Positions 1-9,800 of a stretch of 64,000 nucleotides of DNA are shown piece after piece (within the stretch, counting starts at the first letter, position 1; every line of letters begins with the position of its first letter). The position numbers were made by a program, and so were the translations under genes. Origin of the DNA: Saprospiraceae bacterium (lineage in GTDB: Bacteria; Bacteroidota; Bacteroidia; Chitinophagales; Saprospiraceae); NCBI GenBank assembly GCA_020629515.1, contig JAHDDE010000010.1:15227-79226 (forward strand), written 5' to 3'. The notes under the pieces are model-generated. The model saw only the letters and a program-made list of their open reading frames with translations. It did not search any database and was not told the DNA's origin.

Positions 1-1681
1 ATTCTTTAGTAAGCTCACCACCTTCATCTGATCCAGAAGTTTTATCTTCTACATTTACAACAGCCCAACTTCTGGCTGTATTCCCTGAAGCATCAGTTAC
101 AACAATTACAACATTTACAGGCGAACCTTCATCATCACATGTTACTGTAATTGCATCACCACAATCATCAGCATCTCCATCTTCTCTGTATACACAGTAT
201 GTTACATCACCACATCCTTGATCATTACTACCAGCATCGATAGCATAACCCGGCACCTTAGCAGTTCCGTCAGGAGTTAATGAAACAGTAACAGCATCTT
301 CTGCAACAGCAACAGGAGGCACATTATCTTCCGGAGTAATATCAATTGTTTCAGTTACAGATTCTCCTGTACATTTGTTAGTCGCCACAACCGTTACAGT
401 TGCAGTTTGTCCAGCCCAAAGTCCTGTAACAGTCCTCGTCATTCCAGTTCCAGTTACAACACCTTCAGTAGTTGACCATACCATAGTTAAATCAGCACAA
501 GAACCATCAGCGTCTACAGTAATTTCTGTTGACCCATCACAGTACCAAGGTCTGATTCCAGGAGTCTGATCACCATCTAACTCTATAGCAGGAGTAGAAT
601 CCTCAACTTTAATCCATTGAACACTATCTGCAACTGAGTTCTTAGCATCACACCAGTTCAGTACAGTCCACATTCTCATTACAACTGGAAGTCCACACTC
701 ACCAGTTAACTCCATATCAACGCACTTCACGTTAATATTACAAGTAGTCTGCTGATTCTCATCATTATCCTTTAATGGGATAACGTTAGGAGTTTTTGTA
801 GTATCATAAAGAGTCACAGTAGTATCTCTCTTTTCAACTATATCCAATAAAACCCAATCATCACCCACTAATACTTTTTGATCTTCTAAAGTATCTAATA
901 GTTGATAAGTTGTGTCTCTATCAGTTATGGTCACAGTACTATCTTTAACCATATGAGGCATTGCCATTACAACTGATCCCATTTGCTCAGCAATTGCGTT
1001 AGGGCTGAAGTCATAAGATCCATCCTCTTCACATTCTATAGTTATTTCTCCCTTAGGGAATATAACAGAAGCGAAATCTAATGGAATTTCAAAAATAGTA
1101 TCTGCTCGTAATACTATACCATTTTTACCATTATTGTCTCCACCAATTACTAATCCAGTAATCGTTTCTACATACATAATAGTATCACATATCCCGCCAG
1201 AAGACTGAGAATATGTAGTTTGAATTGAAGACTCATCTAATTCCGCAAAACACGTATTAGCAGGAGCCTCGTAATCGTACTCTCTCCAAGGTAAATCTTC
1301 ACCACAGCAGACAGTATCTATTATCATACCGCCCTGATCGCCAGGTATATCCTTAGTTTCGAAAGTAACGTTACCCCAACAAGTAGATCCGTCAGCAAAG
1401 TTGACTTCTACCGTTTGAGTTGTCCCAATAAAGCCATTGAAAGGAGAAGAAGCTCCAAATGCAATGGCGCCTGAATTAGTAACTGCACTTCCAGCCAGTC
1501 CACCAATCACGATATTAGTAACAGGCTTTGTGCTTGTAGTTAATCCAGTGAGATCAACCATACAAGTAGCACCATCAACAGAGGCATTCACATCTGCGAT
1601 ACACACTTGAGACCAAGCTTTGTTTGAGACGAAACTCAGTAGGGCGAAAAGAAAAAGAAAAGTAAAATTCGATCTTTTCAT
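1..1681 (-). CDS. Large secreted Ig/HYR-like adhesin, C-terminus cut off by window edge
   Basis: An open frame runs from an ATG at 1681 off the left end of the window, giving 560 residues with no stop. It starts with a clear signal peptide (basic MKRS, hydrophobic stretch to about residue 23, Ala-Trp-Ser before Gln). The rest is low in Lys and rich in Asp, Thr, Val and Cys, with repeating beta-sandwich signatures such as a TDASGNTA motif followed by VVNVEDK near the window edge, typical of HYR/Ig-like adhesin repeats in Saprospiria. It is presumably exported and anchored by T9SS, but the sorting domain lies outside the window. It is the first gene of its transcript, with 650 bp of non-coding DNA upstream. 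The ligand is unknown. Confidence 0.85.
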   Translation of the reverse strand, partial: MKRSNFTFLFLFALLSFVSNKAWSQVCIADVNASVDGATCMVDLTGLTTSTKPVTNIVIGGLAGSAVTNSGAIAFGASSPFNGFIGTTQTVEVNFADGSTCWGNVTFETKDIPGDQGGMIIDTVCCGEDLPWREYDYEAPANTCFAELDESSIQTTYSQSSGGICDTIMYVETITGLVIGGDNNGKNGIVLRADTIFEIPLDFASVIFPKGEITIECEEDGSYDFSPNAIAEQMGSVVMAMPHMVKDSTVTITDRDTTYQLLDTLEDQKVLVGDDWVLLDIVEKRDTTVTLYDTTKTPNVIPLKDNDENQQTTCNINVKCVDMELTGECGLPVVMRMWTVLNWCDAKNSVADSVQWIKVEDSTPAIELDGDQTPGIRPWYCDGSTEITVDADGSCADLTMVWSTTEGVVTGTGMTRTVTGLWAGQTATVTVVATNKCTGESVTETIDITPEDNVPPVAVAEDAVTVSLTPDGTAKVPGYAIDAGSNDQGCGDVTYCVYREDGDADDCGDAITVTCDDEGSPVNVVIVVTDASGNTARSWAVVNVEDKTSGSDEGGELTKE

Positions 1682-1810
1682 GAGATTGAGTTTAGTTATT
1701 AAAAGTTTTTGAGTAAATAAAAAAATCGGTTTGATCCTCTGATCCATTTCTAATGATGATTTCGTTAGAATCTTCAGATCGTATTAAATGATTTTTAATA
1801 CTTGCGAATA

Positions 1811-1941
1811 CCACTTTTGGTTATCGCCAACTGACTACCACTTTTGGTTGTCAACAAGAATAATCCACATTTGGAAAATTCTCAAAAGATTGCAATGACT
1901 ACATTTAGCCATATACTACAAAACCACAAAACCACATTTGG
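1811..1941. repeat. Array of five CCACWTTTGG-like direct repeats
   Basis: Copies lie at 1811-1820 and 1838-1847 (CCACTTTTGG), 1865-1874 (CCACATTTGG), 1899-1908 (CTACATTTAG) and 1932-1941 (CCACATTTGG). Start-to-start spacing is 27, 27, 34 and 33 bp. All copies have the same orientation. They lie 130-260 bp upstream of the adhesin ATG at 1681, reading as CCAAAWGTGG toward that gene. They could be protein-binding sites for a regulator, or remnants of something else. The third copy includes TAATCCACA, one base off a DnaA box; the others do not resemble one. Confidence 0.6.
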
Positions 1942-1981
1942 CTTTGAGTCAAATAAAACCTTCGTACTTTCACGAAGTTTT

Positions 1982-1999
1982 GCCCATACTACTATGGGC
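1982..1999. other. Small perfect hairpin
   Basis: GCCCATA and TATGGGC form 7-bp perfect arms around a 4-nt loop (CTAC). No T-run follows on either strand, so it is not a convincing intrinsic terminator. It ends 12 bp before the weak plus-strand frame at 2012. Confidence 0.35.
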
Positions 2000-2334
2000 G
2001 TTTAGACTAAAATGGATATCGAGAATCTTGCTGATGAGGTATTATCAATTGCTCGCCGAGTAAAACGAGCCCGATTCATCTTATTGATGGTGATAATAGA
2101 GTATCCTCAACAGAGATTTCACTTTTCCTTAATAATGAATGACACCTTCTGCATCATCAGCTACAAATATAGCACTTCGCTATTCTCTAATATCATCCAC
2201 TATGTGGTATTTTTAATATTAAATTATTTTATAATATGTTATAAATGAATATACTATACATCAATTAATAACATATATTAAAAATTTAAATGTAATTGAT
2301 ACAAGCTATTTCTTAATGCGATAAAACGAATGCA

Positions 2335-2919
2335 TTAGTGAACTGAAAGGCTCAAATAACTGAAATATGACTTATTCATATTATGAGCCAAAAGAGTGGC
2401 CAAGTGAAGCTGTTCTTTCTTAGTGTGCGATGTATTGAAAGTCATTTTAAACAATAGACAATCGTGTATTTGCCATGCGTATGTACCAGAATTAACATTG
2501 TATGCTCCGTCAGAACCCATATCCCATGAAGTATACAACGACTTATTCCCATTTAAATCTGTTTCTCCAACCTCTTTGAGCACTCGAATAAATTCTTTAG
2601 TAAAATTACCTTCAAAATCATTATCTCTATTTGTACGCAACTCGAGATAGATGCCTTTATTATTTTCATAGATTGATTCATCCCAAAGAATGAAAGAAAA
2701 TAAACGAGAATTCCTTCTATCCGTTTGCTTTAAGATGATACTGTTTTCTTCTACACCGAATATTTCGGAAATAAAATGAGTATCCACGACATCTCTAATA
2801 CCCGAAGGAATAATACATTCAGACTCTGTGAGCTTTACTTCAGGTAATTGAAATTTTTCATATCTATCACAGGATGCAATAGAAACAATGAATAACAAAT
2901 AAAAAATAATTCTGATCAA
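2335..2919 (-). CDS. Putative lipoprotein of unknown function, third gene of PorP/SprF operon
   Basis: The protein has 194 residues with a short N-terminal hydrophobic stretch ending in Ser-Ile-Ala-Ser-Cys, a good lipobox with Cys17 as the likely lipidated residue. I do not recognise the mature domain. It has mixed alpha/beta composition and a further Cys pair (about Cys36 and Cys154). Its start is 6 nt after the stop of the PorP/SprF gene, so it is probably co-transcribed and translationally close-coupled with it and with the cohesin-repeat protein upstream. An envelope role linked to surface display is inferred from that position only. Confidence 0.75.
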   Translation of the reverse strand: MIRIIFYLLFIVSIASCDRYEKFQLPEVKLTESECIIPSGIRDVVDTHFISEIFGVEENSIILKQTDRRNSRLFSFILWDESIYENNKGIYLELRTNRDNDFEGNFTKEFIRVLKEVGETDLNGNKSLYTSWDMGSDGAYNVNSGTYAWQIHDCLLFKMTFNTSHTKKEQLHLATLLAHNMNKSYFSYLSLSVH

Positions 2920-2925
2920 AAAATA

Positions 2926-3948
2926 TTATTGAGGAGTATTAGAAGAATAAGGCATCAATCGTAGTCTCAAGCCCAACTCATGTGAACCATTGTTATATTG
3001 TTGAAACTCGTGAAACGACATATTATAAGAATAATGAAAACTAAAGTTGCTCATACGAGTACCTATTAAAAAGCCAAGACGCTCTTCTGCTCCTACCGAA
3101 TAAGTTAAGCCAGTAGTTAAAGATTCGCCCAAAAAATCTGCTTTTATATTTACATCTACATGAAAAGGTACCAACATTAATTTCTTAGCATAGATTGACG
3201 GTTCAATTATCAGATCCTTCTCAGGCATTTCCATCCTATAGCCTACATTGGCTATAAAACCTAATTCACTAGCGGCCGCATCGCCATCAGGACCACTAAC
3301 CTTCTGACTCACTAAAGAAGGAAATGCGACTCCATAAATTATTTTACTCTTGTAAACTCCATATACCCCAATGGTAGCATCAAAATAACTCGAACCGTCC
3401 AAAGTGGCTAAGATCTCAGGATCTGAGTTTAATATAAATGGATTATTAACTAAAACATCTCCATCAAGTTTGTGCTGAATATATTCGCCGCTTAAACCAA
3501 CTCCAATTTTATTATCAGGAGTTTCGATGGTATATGATAAACTCAATGCCCCCTTTGAGGTGTTTAAAGAGGCGAAACTATCAGTCAAACCAATTAACCC
3601 AATTCCTATACGATTTCCTATAGGTCCTTCATAACCCACAGTTATGGTCTTAGGTGATCCAGGAAAAGCACTCCATGCATTCCTATAATTTGCCAATACT
3701 TGGCTATATTCATTTTGACCCGTAGCTCCAGGATTAAGCAAATATGGTGATAAAAAATATTGTGTATAAGCCGAGCGTTCTCCTATCAATCTTGTTTGTG
3801 CATCAGATTGGATCACACTCCCTAAGAAAATGAATCCCACTATTGCTAAAATCAAGCGATTTTTTGCAAATAAGGAAAATAGAACACCATGATTTATATC
3901 CGACATCAACGTTAGTTTTCGCAAATTCATAATACGTACTCTATTCAT
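2926..3948 (-). CDS. PorP/SprF family T9SS-associated outer-membrane protein
   Basis: The 340-residue protein matches the PorP/SprF family. After a hydrophobic leader (to about residue 50, AQT cleavage-like) comes the family signature QYFLSPYLLNPGATG, then NYRNAWSAFPGSPKT and repeated amphipathic beta strands ending in a barrel-like C-terminus. Members form outer-membrane barrels that work with T9SS and typically sit beside a gene for a type B-sorted surface protein, which they help translocate or anchor. That is the arrangement here: its ATG shares one base with the stop of the upstream gene (TAATG), implying translational coupling. The long N-terminus before the leader leaves internal Met codons possible, but the overlap supports this start. 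Confidence 0.9.
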   Translation of the reverse strand: MNRVRIMNLRKLTLMSDINHGVLFSLFAKNRLILAIVGFIFLGSVIQSDAQTRLIGERSAYTQYFLSPYLLNPGATGQNEYSQVLANYRNAWSAFPGSPKTITVGYEGPIGNRIGIGLIGLTDSFASLNTSKGALSLSYTIETPDNKIGVGLSGEYIQHKLDGDVLVNNPFILNSDPEILATLDGSSYFDATIGVYGVYKSKIIYGVAFPSLVSQKVSGPDGDAAASELGFIANVGYRMEMPEKDLIIEPSIYAKKLMLVPFHVDVNIKADFLGESLTTGLTYSVGAEERLGFLIGTRMSNFSFHYSYNMSFHEFQQYNNGSHELGLRLRLMPYSSNTPQ

Positions 3949-6626
3949 TATCTTAATAAGGTAAGTGTTCCTCTAAATATTCTTCTATCATCTGGACTGC
4001 CGATAGTCAACACCCACATATAACCACCTTCATCCAAGGTATTTCCATCATTATCCAAACCTCTAAATTCATTAGTATAATCGATTGCTGAATATACCAA
4101 CTTCCCCCACCTATTATATACCGCAAGATCGTTGGATAATGCTGCCACATCAGGATCATTAAGACATCCAATAATGAAATTTTCGTTGGCTCCATCTCCA
4201 TTAGGAGATATGATAGATCGTGCGGTATTACATGGAGTTATATCTGTTGGATCATCACCAATTACAATAACCCCATTGCACTCTTGTAAATTATAGCTAT
4301 ACATATACTCACATCCTTCAGCATCCTGAACGGTAAATGACACCTCCCCTTCTGGCAAATCAGAAATAGTTGTACCTGTTATGGTTCCTGTACTACTGGA
4401 AGTGATGACATAACCACCTGCTCCACCAGAGAAATTAACATTTATTTCGCCATTAGATAGATCCATATCTAAGCAGTTAGTGATTTCGACACTTGACGTA
4501 TCAACAATCGAAGGATTGGTTAATGTAAACATCGAAGAAACACTCACGTTATCTTCATCAACTGCTGTAATAGTATAAGTTCCTTCTCCTTGCCCGACCA
4601 GATTACAATTATTAGTCAATATGCTTCCTGAACCATCTGTCCATGTGCACGTTATACTCCCTTGTAAATTGAGAATATCGACTATTATCGCTCCATCTAA
4701 ATTACCAGGACAGCTTGGGTTGGTTAAAGTAACCAGCTCTATAACAGGATCTTCACGGTCACAATCCCTTGCAGAAATTGTAGCTGCAGATGGTTCTATA
4801 GGTATTAATTGATTATTATCTCCTATTATCTCAAGTGGAAAGCTTCCATCTGTGACAATACGTACTTCTGTCGAAGCACCAGTGCCACACTCTTGAAGTG
4901 CTCGAAAACAAACTTGAAATATGTTAGTCCTATCCGCCAATGTCTGAGGTGAAGTTGGAGTGTAGAGCACTCTTAAAGCATTAGGTGATACAAATACAAA
5001 ATTTGAGGTTCCTCCAGATAATCCAGGTAAGTTTAAGTTACGTGGTTCTAAATATTCTAATACACTCGAATTCCAAGTTACCTCAAAACTCATACCTGCT
5101 ATATCAGTAAAGTTATTAACTAAAAAATCAACACAGACATCTTCTCCGAGATCATAAGTTTCATTACTCAAACTAATACCTACTGGTTCTACCTCAACAG
5201 GTTCTGTACCAACAATGACCACACCGTCATCAATAAAAAACTCAGTGGGGTCAGATGGAAACGCAATTGCTTCTATGGCGAAATTTGGAGGAATATTTAT
5301 AAAACCAATATTAGAAGAGCTCCCTTCCCCACCAATCACATCGAAACAAAGCTCAATAAGCGTCGTCCCATCAGCCAAAGAAACAGCATTGGCGTTTTGA
5401 TCAGTCCAAAGCACTCTTAATTCACCATTGGCACTATTTTGATCAGCTACATTCACATTACTTGCCAAACCAACATTATTAAAACCTGTATACGTCAAAA
5501 CCGACGGATCATAACTTATGCCCGACATGAATGCGACTATTGATTCAAAATTTTCTGTTATAATCGGCACACACACTGATGAGGCGCCGTTGGTATAAAT
5601 ACTATCTATAATGAAACCTACACCATTTCTATCTCCACCACCATTATTTCCTCCACTTCCAACTGTAAAAGTTGCGCTGTCTGTGAAAAAGTCTAACAAT
5701 TGTCCCCCTGCAGTAATTTCGATATTAAAAGGAGGAGAGGCATTTGGAAAATCTACAATTGATACTGAACTACTCTCTCCAGTTTCTCCAATAACATCAA
5801 AACACACTTCGAACAAGGTGGAACCATCAGCCAACGTAACAGGTTCGCTATCAATAAACCATAACACATTCATCTGCCCTTGTCCTACTCTCGAGGCATT
5901 AACGTTGATCGGAGACAAGCCTACACCATTCACTCCAGATTCAGCATCATATGATAATACTGTCGGATCCCACTGCAATCCCAACTGAACGCTCTCGATA
6001 TTATCGAAATCTGATGTGGTTATTGGAATACATAGTTTGCCACCCATTGGAGCATTAACATCTCCAATTATTAATCCAACTCCATCCATTCCACCACCTC
6101 CATTATTGGAGCAGTTGCCATCATCAATTGTGAGTTCACCTCCAGAGGTCGTCACTTCTAGAACATCAAAGTCATTATTTACCACTTCGATTATCCTTGG
6201 CACATTGGATACAATAAGAGAAGTACCACTACAGACATCTCCTACCGAAGATAGTCTAAGTGTGAACAATCTCGTTCCATCTGGTATACTCACAGGTTCT
6301 GTACCTGGTCCACTCCATGAAACAGTCAATTGCCCATCGACCACAGCTTGTGCACTGGTCGGAGTCCCAATGTTATTAGATTCAGTAAACATCGGAAGTA
6401 CATTTGTGACATTCTCTATTGAACTATAACTATATACCGATGGATCCCAATTCAATGAAAATTGTAATGATGGGATGTCGTCAAATCCATCTGCAACTAC
6501 TATATCAACATCTATATTTTGACCAGCAGATGTCACATTGGATGAGTTAAATTGTAAAACGAATTGTCCAAATGAAGCACTTGCAGTGAAAATCAGAGTT
6601 ACAAATAATACATAAATTCTCGTCAT
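3948..6626 (-). CDS. T9SS type B-sorted surface protein with four cohesin-like domains
   Basis: The 892-residue exported protein has a signal peptide (residues 1-20, ends SFG-Q). Four successive cohesin-like modules follow at about 23-168, 183-322, 335-472 and 482-620. Each has the pattern of a WDPSVLSY-type strand and an ADGTTLFEVCFDV-type strand. A beta-sandwich region (about 630-790) with paired Cys leads into a gliding-motility/CHU_C type C-terminal domain (about 797-892) containing SPNGDGANENF, YNRWGKLVY and GGYMWVLTIG. That domain directs export through T9SS. It is followed in the same operon by PorP/SprF. Cohesins bind dockerins, and the next gene upstream encodes a dockerin-like module; a physical partnership is inference. 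Confidence 0.88.
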   Translation of the reverse strand: MTRIYVLFVTLIFTASASFGQFVLQFNSSNVTSAGQNIDVDIVVADGFDDIPSLQFSLNWDPSVYSYSSIENVTNVLPMFTESNNIGTPTSAQAVVDGQLTVSWSGPGTEPVSIPDGTRLFTLRLSSVGDVCSGTSLIVSNVPRIIEVVNNDFDVLEVTTSGGELTIDDGNCSNNGGGGMDGVGLIIGDVNAPMGGKLCIPITTSDFDNIESVQLGLQWDPTVLSYDAESGVNGVGLSPINVNASRVGQGQMNVLWFIDSEPVTLADGSTLFEVCFDVIGETGESSSVSIVDFPNASPPFNIEITAGGQLLDFFTDSATFTVGSGGNNGGGDRNGVGFIIDSIYTNGASSVCVPIITENFESIVAFMSGISYDPSVLTYTGFNNVGLASNVNVADQNSANGELRVLWTDQNANAVSLADGTTLIELCFDVIGGEGSSSNIGFINIPPNFAIEAIAFPSDPTEFFIDDGVVIVGTEPVEVEPVGISLSNETYDLGEDVCVDFLVNNFTDIAGMSFEVTWNSSVLEYLEPRNLNLPGLSGGTSNFVFVSPNALRVLYTPTSPQTLADRTNIFQVCFRALQECGTGASTEVRIVTDGSFPLEIIGDNNQLIPIEPSAATISARDCDREDPVIELVTLTNPSCPGNLDGAIIVDILNLQGSITCTWTDGSGSILTNNCNLVGQGEGTYTITAVDEDNVSVSSMFTLTNPSIVDTSSVEITNCLDMDLSNGEINVNFSGGAGGYVITSSSTGTITGTTISDLPEGEVSFTVQDAEGCEYMYSYNLQECNGVIVIGDDPTDITPCNTARSIISPNGDGANENFIIGCLNDPDVAALSNDLAVYNRWGKLVYSAIDYTNEFRGLDNDGNTLDEGGYMWVLTIGSPDDRRIFRGTLTLLR

Positions 6627-6785
6627 GACCTGGGTTTATACCAATTGCAAAATTAACAATGTTTTTATAAACTATAGTGTTAAGATAGTTTGCATTGAAA
6701 TTGATGGGAGTTAAACAAAAGCTAAAAATTATTCGATTACTTTTAAAAGAACTCCTTCGCTACCTAAATTGCTTATAGTGTATAC

Positions 6786-6818
6786 TAAAAAAGTTCCTCA
6801 TCTAAAAGACGAGGAACT
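6786..6818 (-). terminator. Intrinsic terminator after the LamG/dockerin adhesin
   Basis: In the minus-strand direction AGTTCCTC and GAGGAACT form 8-bp arms, extended by TCT/AGA near the loop and followed at once by six T. It lies 27 bp past the stop at 6845 and separates this gene from the next minus-strand operon beginning at 6626. Confidence 0.85.
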
Positions 6819-6844
6819 CTATATGATCAATTATTTATATCATT

Positions 6845-9800
6845 TTAGATTACAATCATCTTCCTAACCAAAGATCGCTTTTGCGTTTTTATTTGATAGT
6901 AGTGTATACCCTTATTTAATCCAAGCTGATTTTTGTCTAACTCGATAGTATGACTCCCAGCACCATAGTTTTTAGAAGATTGAAAAGCCTTCTGTCCTTT
7001 CATATCATATAATTCAAACGAGACTTCTTCTGACTGTTTCAATTCAAAAGTTATGTAAGTCTTCTCTGTGAATGGATTAGGTTGATTCTGGAAGAGAACA
7101 ATTTCATTTACTTCATCGGTTCTTATGGTCAATTCTTCAAAGCTTGGACTCAAAATATTAAAATTTGAATCATAAATCTGGTTGAAAAGATTGCTCTCCT
7201 CAATACTTATTTCAAATGATTCATGTGCCTTTAGTGAAAATAACCTTTCTCCTGCAGGAATACTCATCCCCTCAATAGAATGCCAAGAAATTCTTGCGCC
7301 ATCTTCCGCCAAGTCATAATTGGACTCTTGAAGTCTGATCATCCCATCGGATATCACCAATTCGTCTGAGTTAATTGATTCAGTACTCAATTGAAATTGG
7401 AAACCCAATAGATCTATATTTTCGCTGGCTATAAGGTCGAAGTACCATCCATCTGCTTCTTGTCTTTTTTGGATAGACATATTAAAAACCGAATTATCTC
7501 GGACTCCTGCAAGAGCAGAATTGGCAATAGCAGAGCCATTAACATCACCAATCTTAATACCTATAAAATCGTTATTGTAGATATTATCTTCCTCAAGTCC
7601 AATAGTAATAGTCTCTTCAAAGTCATAAGGGAAATTCGGATCTAACTCAAAGTCCTTATTAACAAATCTCCATGAATCATTTTCTGGCAACTTATCTATA
7701 ATTCCTAATATTAATTGTCTTAACAAGACCAAATCTATACTTGACAATGACTTATTGTTACTGGCATCAGCCGCAATCATCTGATAAGGACTCTCTAATG
7801 GCTGAATACCTAATATATGCATTTGGATCATGATCAAATCTAAAGTTGACACGCCATTGGTATAATCATCATTTTTCTCTGCTTTCAAGGCATACTGGGC
7901 ATTACCGTTAACATCATTAAACGCGAACACCCCTTGCACATCAGATTGATCGTAGGACATTTTAGCAATATCCATTTGTTCAGCAGACAATTGTGCGCTT
8001 TCTATAGAAACGTTATCCGGCGTGTAGACTGACCCAAAAATACTCGCTGTCAAGGATGATCCATTATTGCCTCCAGTACATTGAGTATTGACTTGCTCGA
8101 ATTGTGGAAATTGATTATCACCTTCAAGACCAGCTAATGTACCAGTGTTAAAATTACTGGATTGATCTATCAAAATTCCTGCAACAGCATTGAAGTCATA
8201 ATAAGCAACTAAACCATCTTCTCGACCAGTCAAATTGTCATTGATATTATTAAGAATTTCAGCCTCTGTTCTTTCGAAGTCCCAGATCCTTAGTTCATCC
8301 ATTTTTCCATTGTAGAAAAGATCTCCAATATTGTGTCCAATTCCAAGTCCTGTACCAGTAAAAGACCCATTAGCAGCTCCTGTTTTTACCAATTCTCCAT
8401 TGATATAAATTTTAGAACTATTAGCATCAACATTGTAAGTAAAGGCGATATGCGTCCAAGTATTACGTGGAAACTCTTCATTGGCAACAATTTGTCCAAA
8501 AATTGTTGGTCTATTAGCTTGAAATCCGATGAAAGGATTGTCTTGTCCAAACTCAACTATTGGTACAAAGTTGTCCTCATTACCTCTGTAAAATAAAACT
8601 GCCTCTACCGTAAATGTTTCTGGAATTGAAAGAGTTGGAATCCCCACATAGTCATCAGTACCATCAAAATCCATAACGAATCCACATGGCAAACCTAAAT
8701 TGTTAAACCCTGGAGTACATACACCAGCATTATCCGAAACTGTAACATTAACCAAACATTCACTTCTATTACCGGAATTATCTTCTACCACGAACTCAAC
8801 TAAGTGATCTCCTACTTCATCACAATCAAACAAGATATTCTCAGTAAGCAAATCTTGTGTATTCGCTATTCTAATTCCTCGAATTTCTATAGCACCACAT
8901 TGATCAAAACTACCAGAATCCAACCTATCCACAGATAGGCTCGCTATCTCTGTACCACCATCTATTTCGATCTCAATTGAACTAATACAATTGGCCACAG
9001 GTTGCTCACTATCAATGATATCAAAAGCATATGTTTGCTCAGTTGTGTTCCCACAAAGATCCATCACAGTCCAAGTAACTTGGTATGTCCCCTGTGAAAG
9101 CTCACTGGTAAAAGAGCTACCTGGGGTAGACCCTATAACTTCAATAGATGAATTGCCTGATAATAGATCAACCTTATATGTCCATATGAGATCAGCATCT
9201 GCCGTACAGTCATCTGAAGCAAGTGGTGTAAGAGTCACTATTGAGTTACATCCATTCATCTCTTGATCTATAGTTGCGATCGATGGAGCAAAATCTGGAG
9301 CTTCAGAATTCTCCACTATAATTGTCTGAACATGAGTCCATATAGCATTTGGATTTTGAGGATATTGGCACCAGTCGACTATTGTCCACGTTCTTAAAAC
9401 TTTCACACAAGCTTCTGACAAATTCTCAAAGATTCTATCCTGAGGCTCTGAATAAATGACATTGCTGCATGACAGATTAGAAGAAAACAAACTGCTTAAT
9501 TCTGTCTCTGTTGGTGCAATATCTCCGCAAGAAGATACTGTCCTATTTGACGGCCAAGAAATATCATTTTCATCAAAAGGATCAAGATTTATAAAGTTGA
9601 CTCGCTGAGTACATATTAAAGAATCTACTTCACCTAATAAAATGGTCCATTCAATATTTTTAAACCCAACTCCACATTCATCGATATCTTCATCTACCAC
9701 CATAGGTATGGGAGTAAGCGTACCTATACAAGTATTATTTGTCAATACCATAGGTGCCGTAAGTGTGTTAGGATCAAAATTGTCAAATGCTGAGCAATCC

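Larger units (their letters stand above)
1682..2334. other. 653-bp intergenic region with repeats and hairpin, no convincing gene
   Basis: This stretch separates the adhesin start (1681) from the stop of the lipoprotein gene (2335). It holds the five CCACWTTTGG-type repeats and a small hairpin annotated separately. A 78-codon plus-strand frame at 2012-2248 exists, but its second half is low-complexity, rich in Ile, Tyr and Phe, and looks like translated AT-rich spacer. A short frame (about 2074-2145) in another register reads IHLIDGDNRVSSTEISLF, so a decayed gene fragment is possible but not shown. Confidence 0.5.

Noticed and set aside
1865-1874. DnaA-box or origin reading of the repeat array
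   Set aside because: Only one copy is near TTATCCACA and there is no AT-rich unwinding element or dnaA/dnaN context.
2012-2248. 78-codon plus-strand frame in the gap after the adhesin
   Set aside because: The second half is low-complexity translation of AT-rich spacer, there is no ribosome-binding site, and a short other-register frame overlaps it; at best a decayed fragment.
5611-6429. Long plus-strand frames opposite the cohesin-repeat gene
   Set aside because: Pro/Ser/Thr-rich antisense shadows of a real, domain-rich gene.
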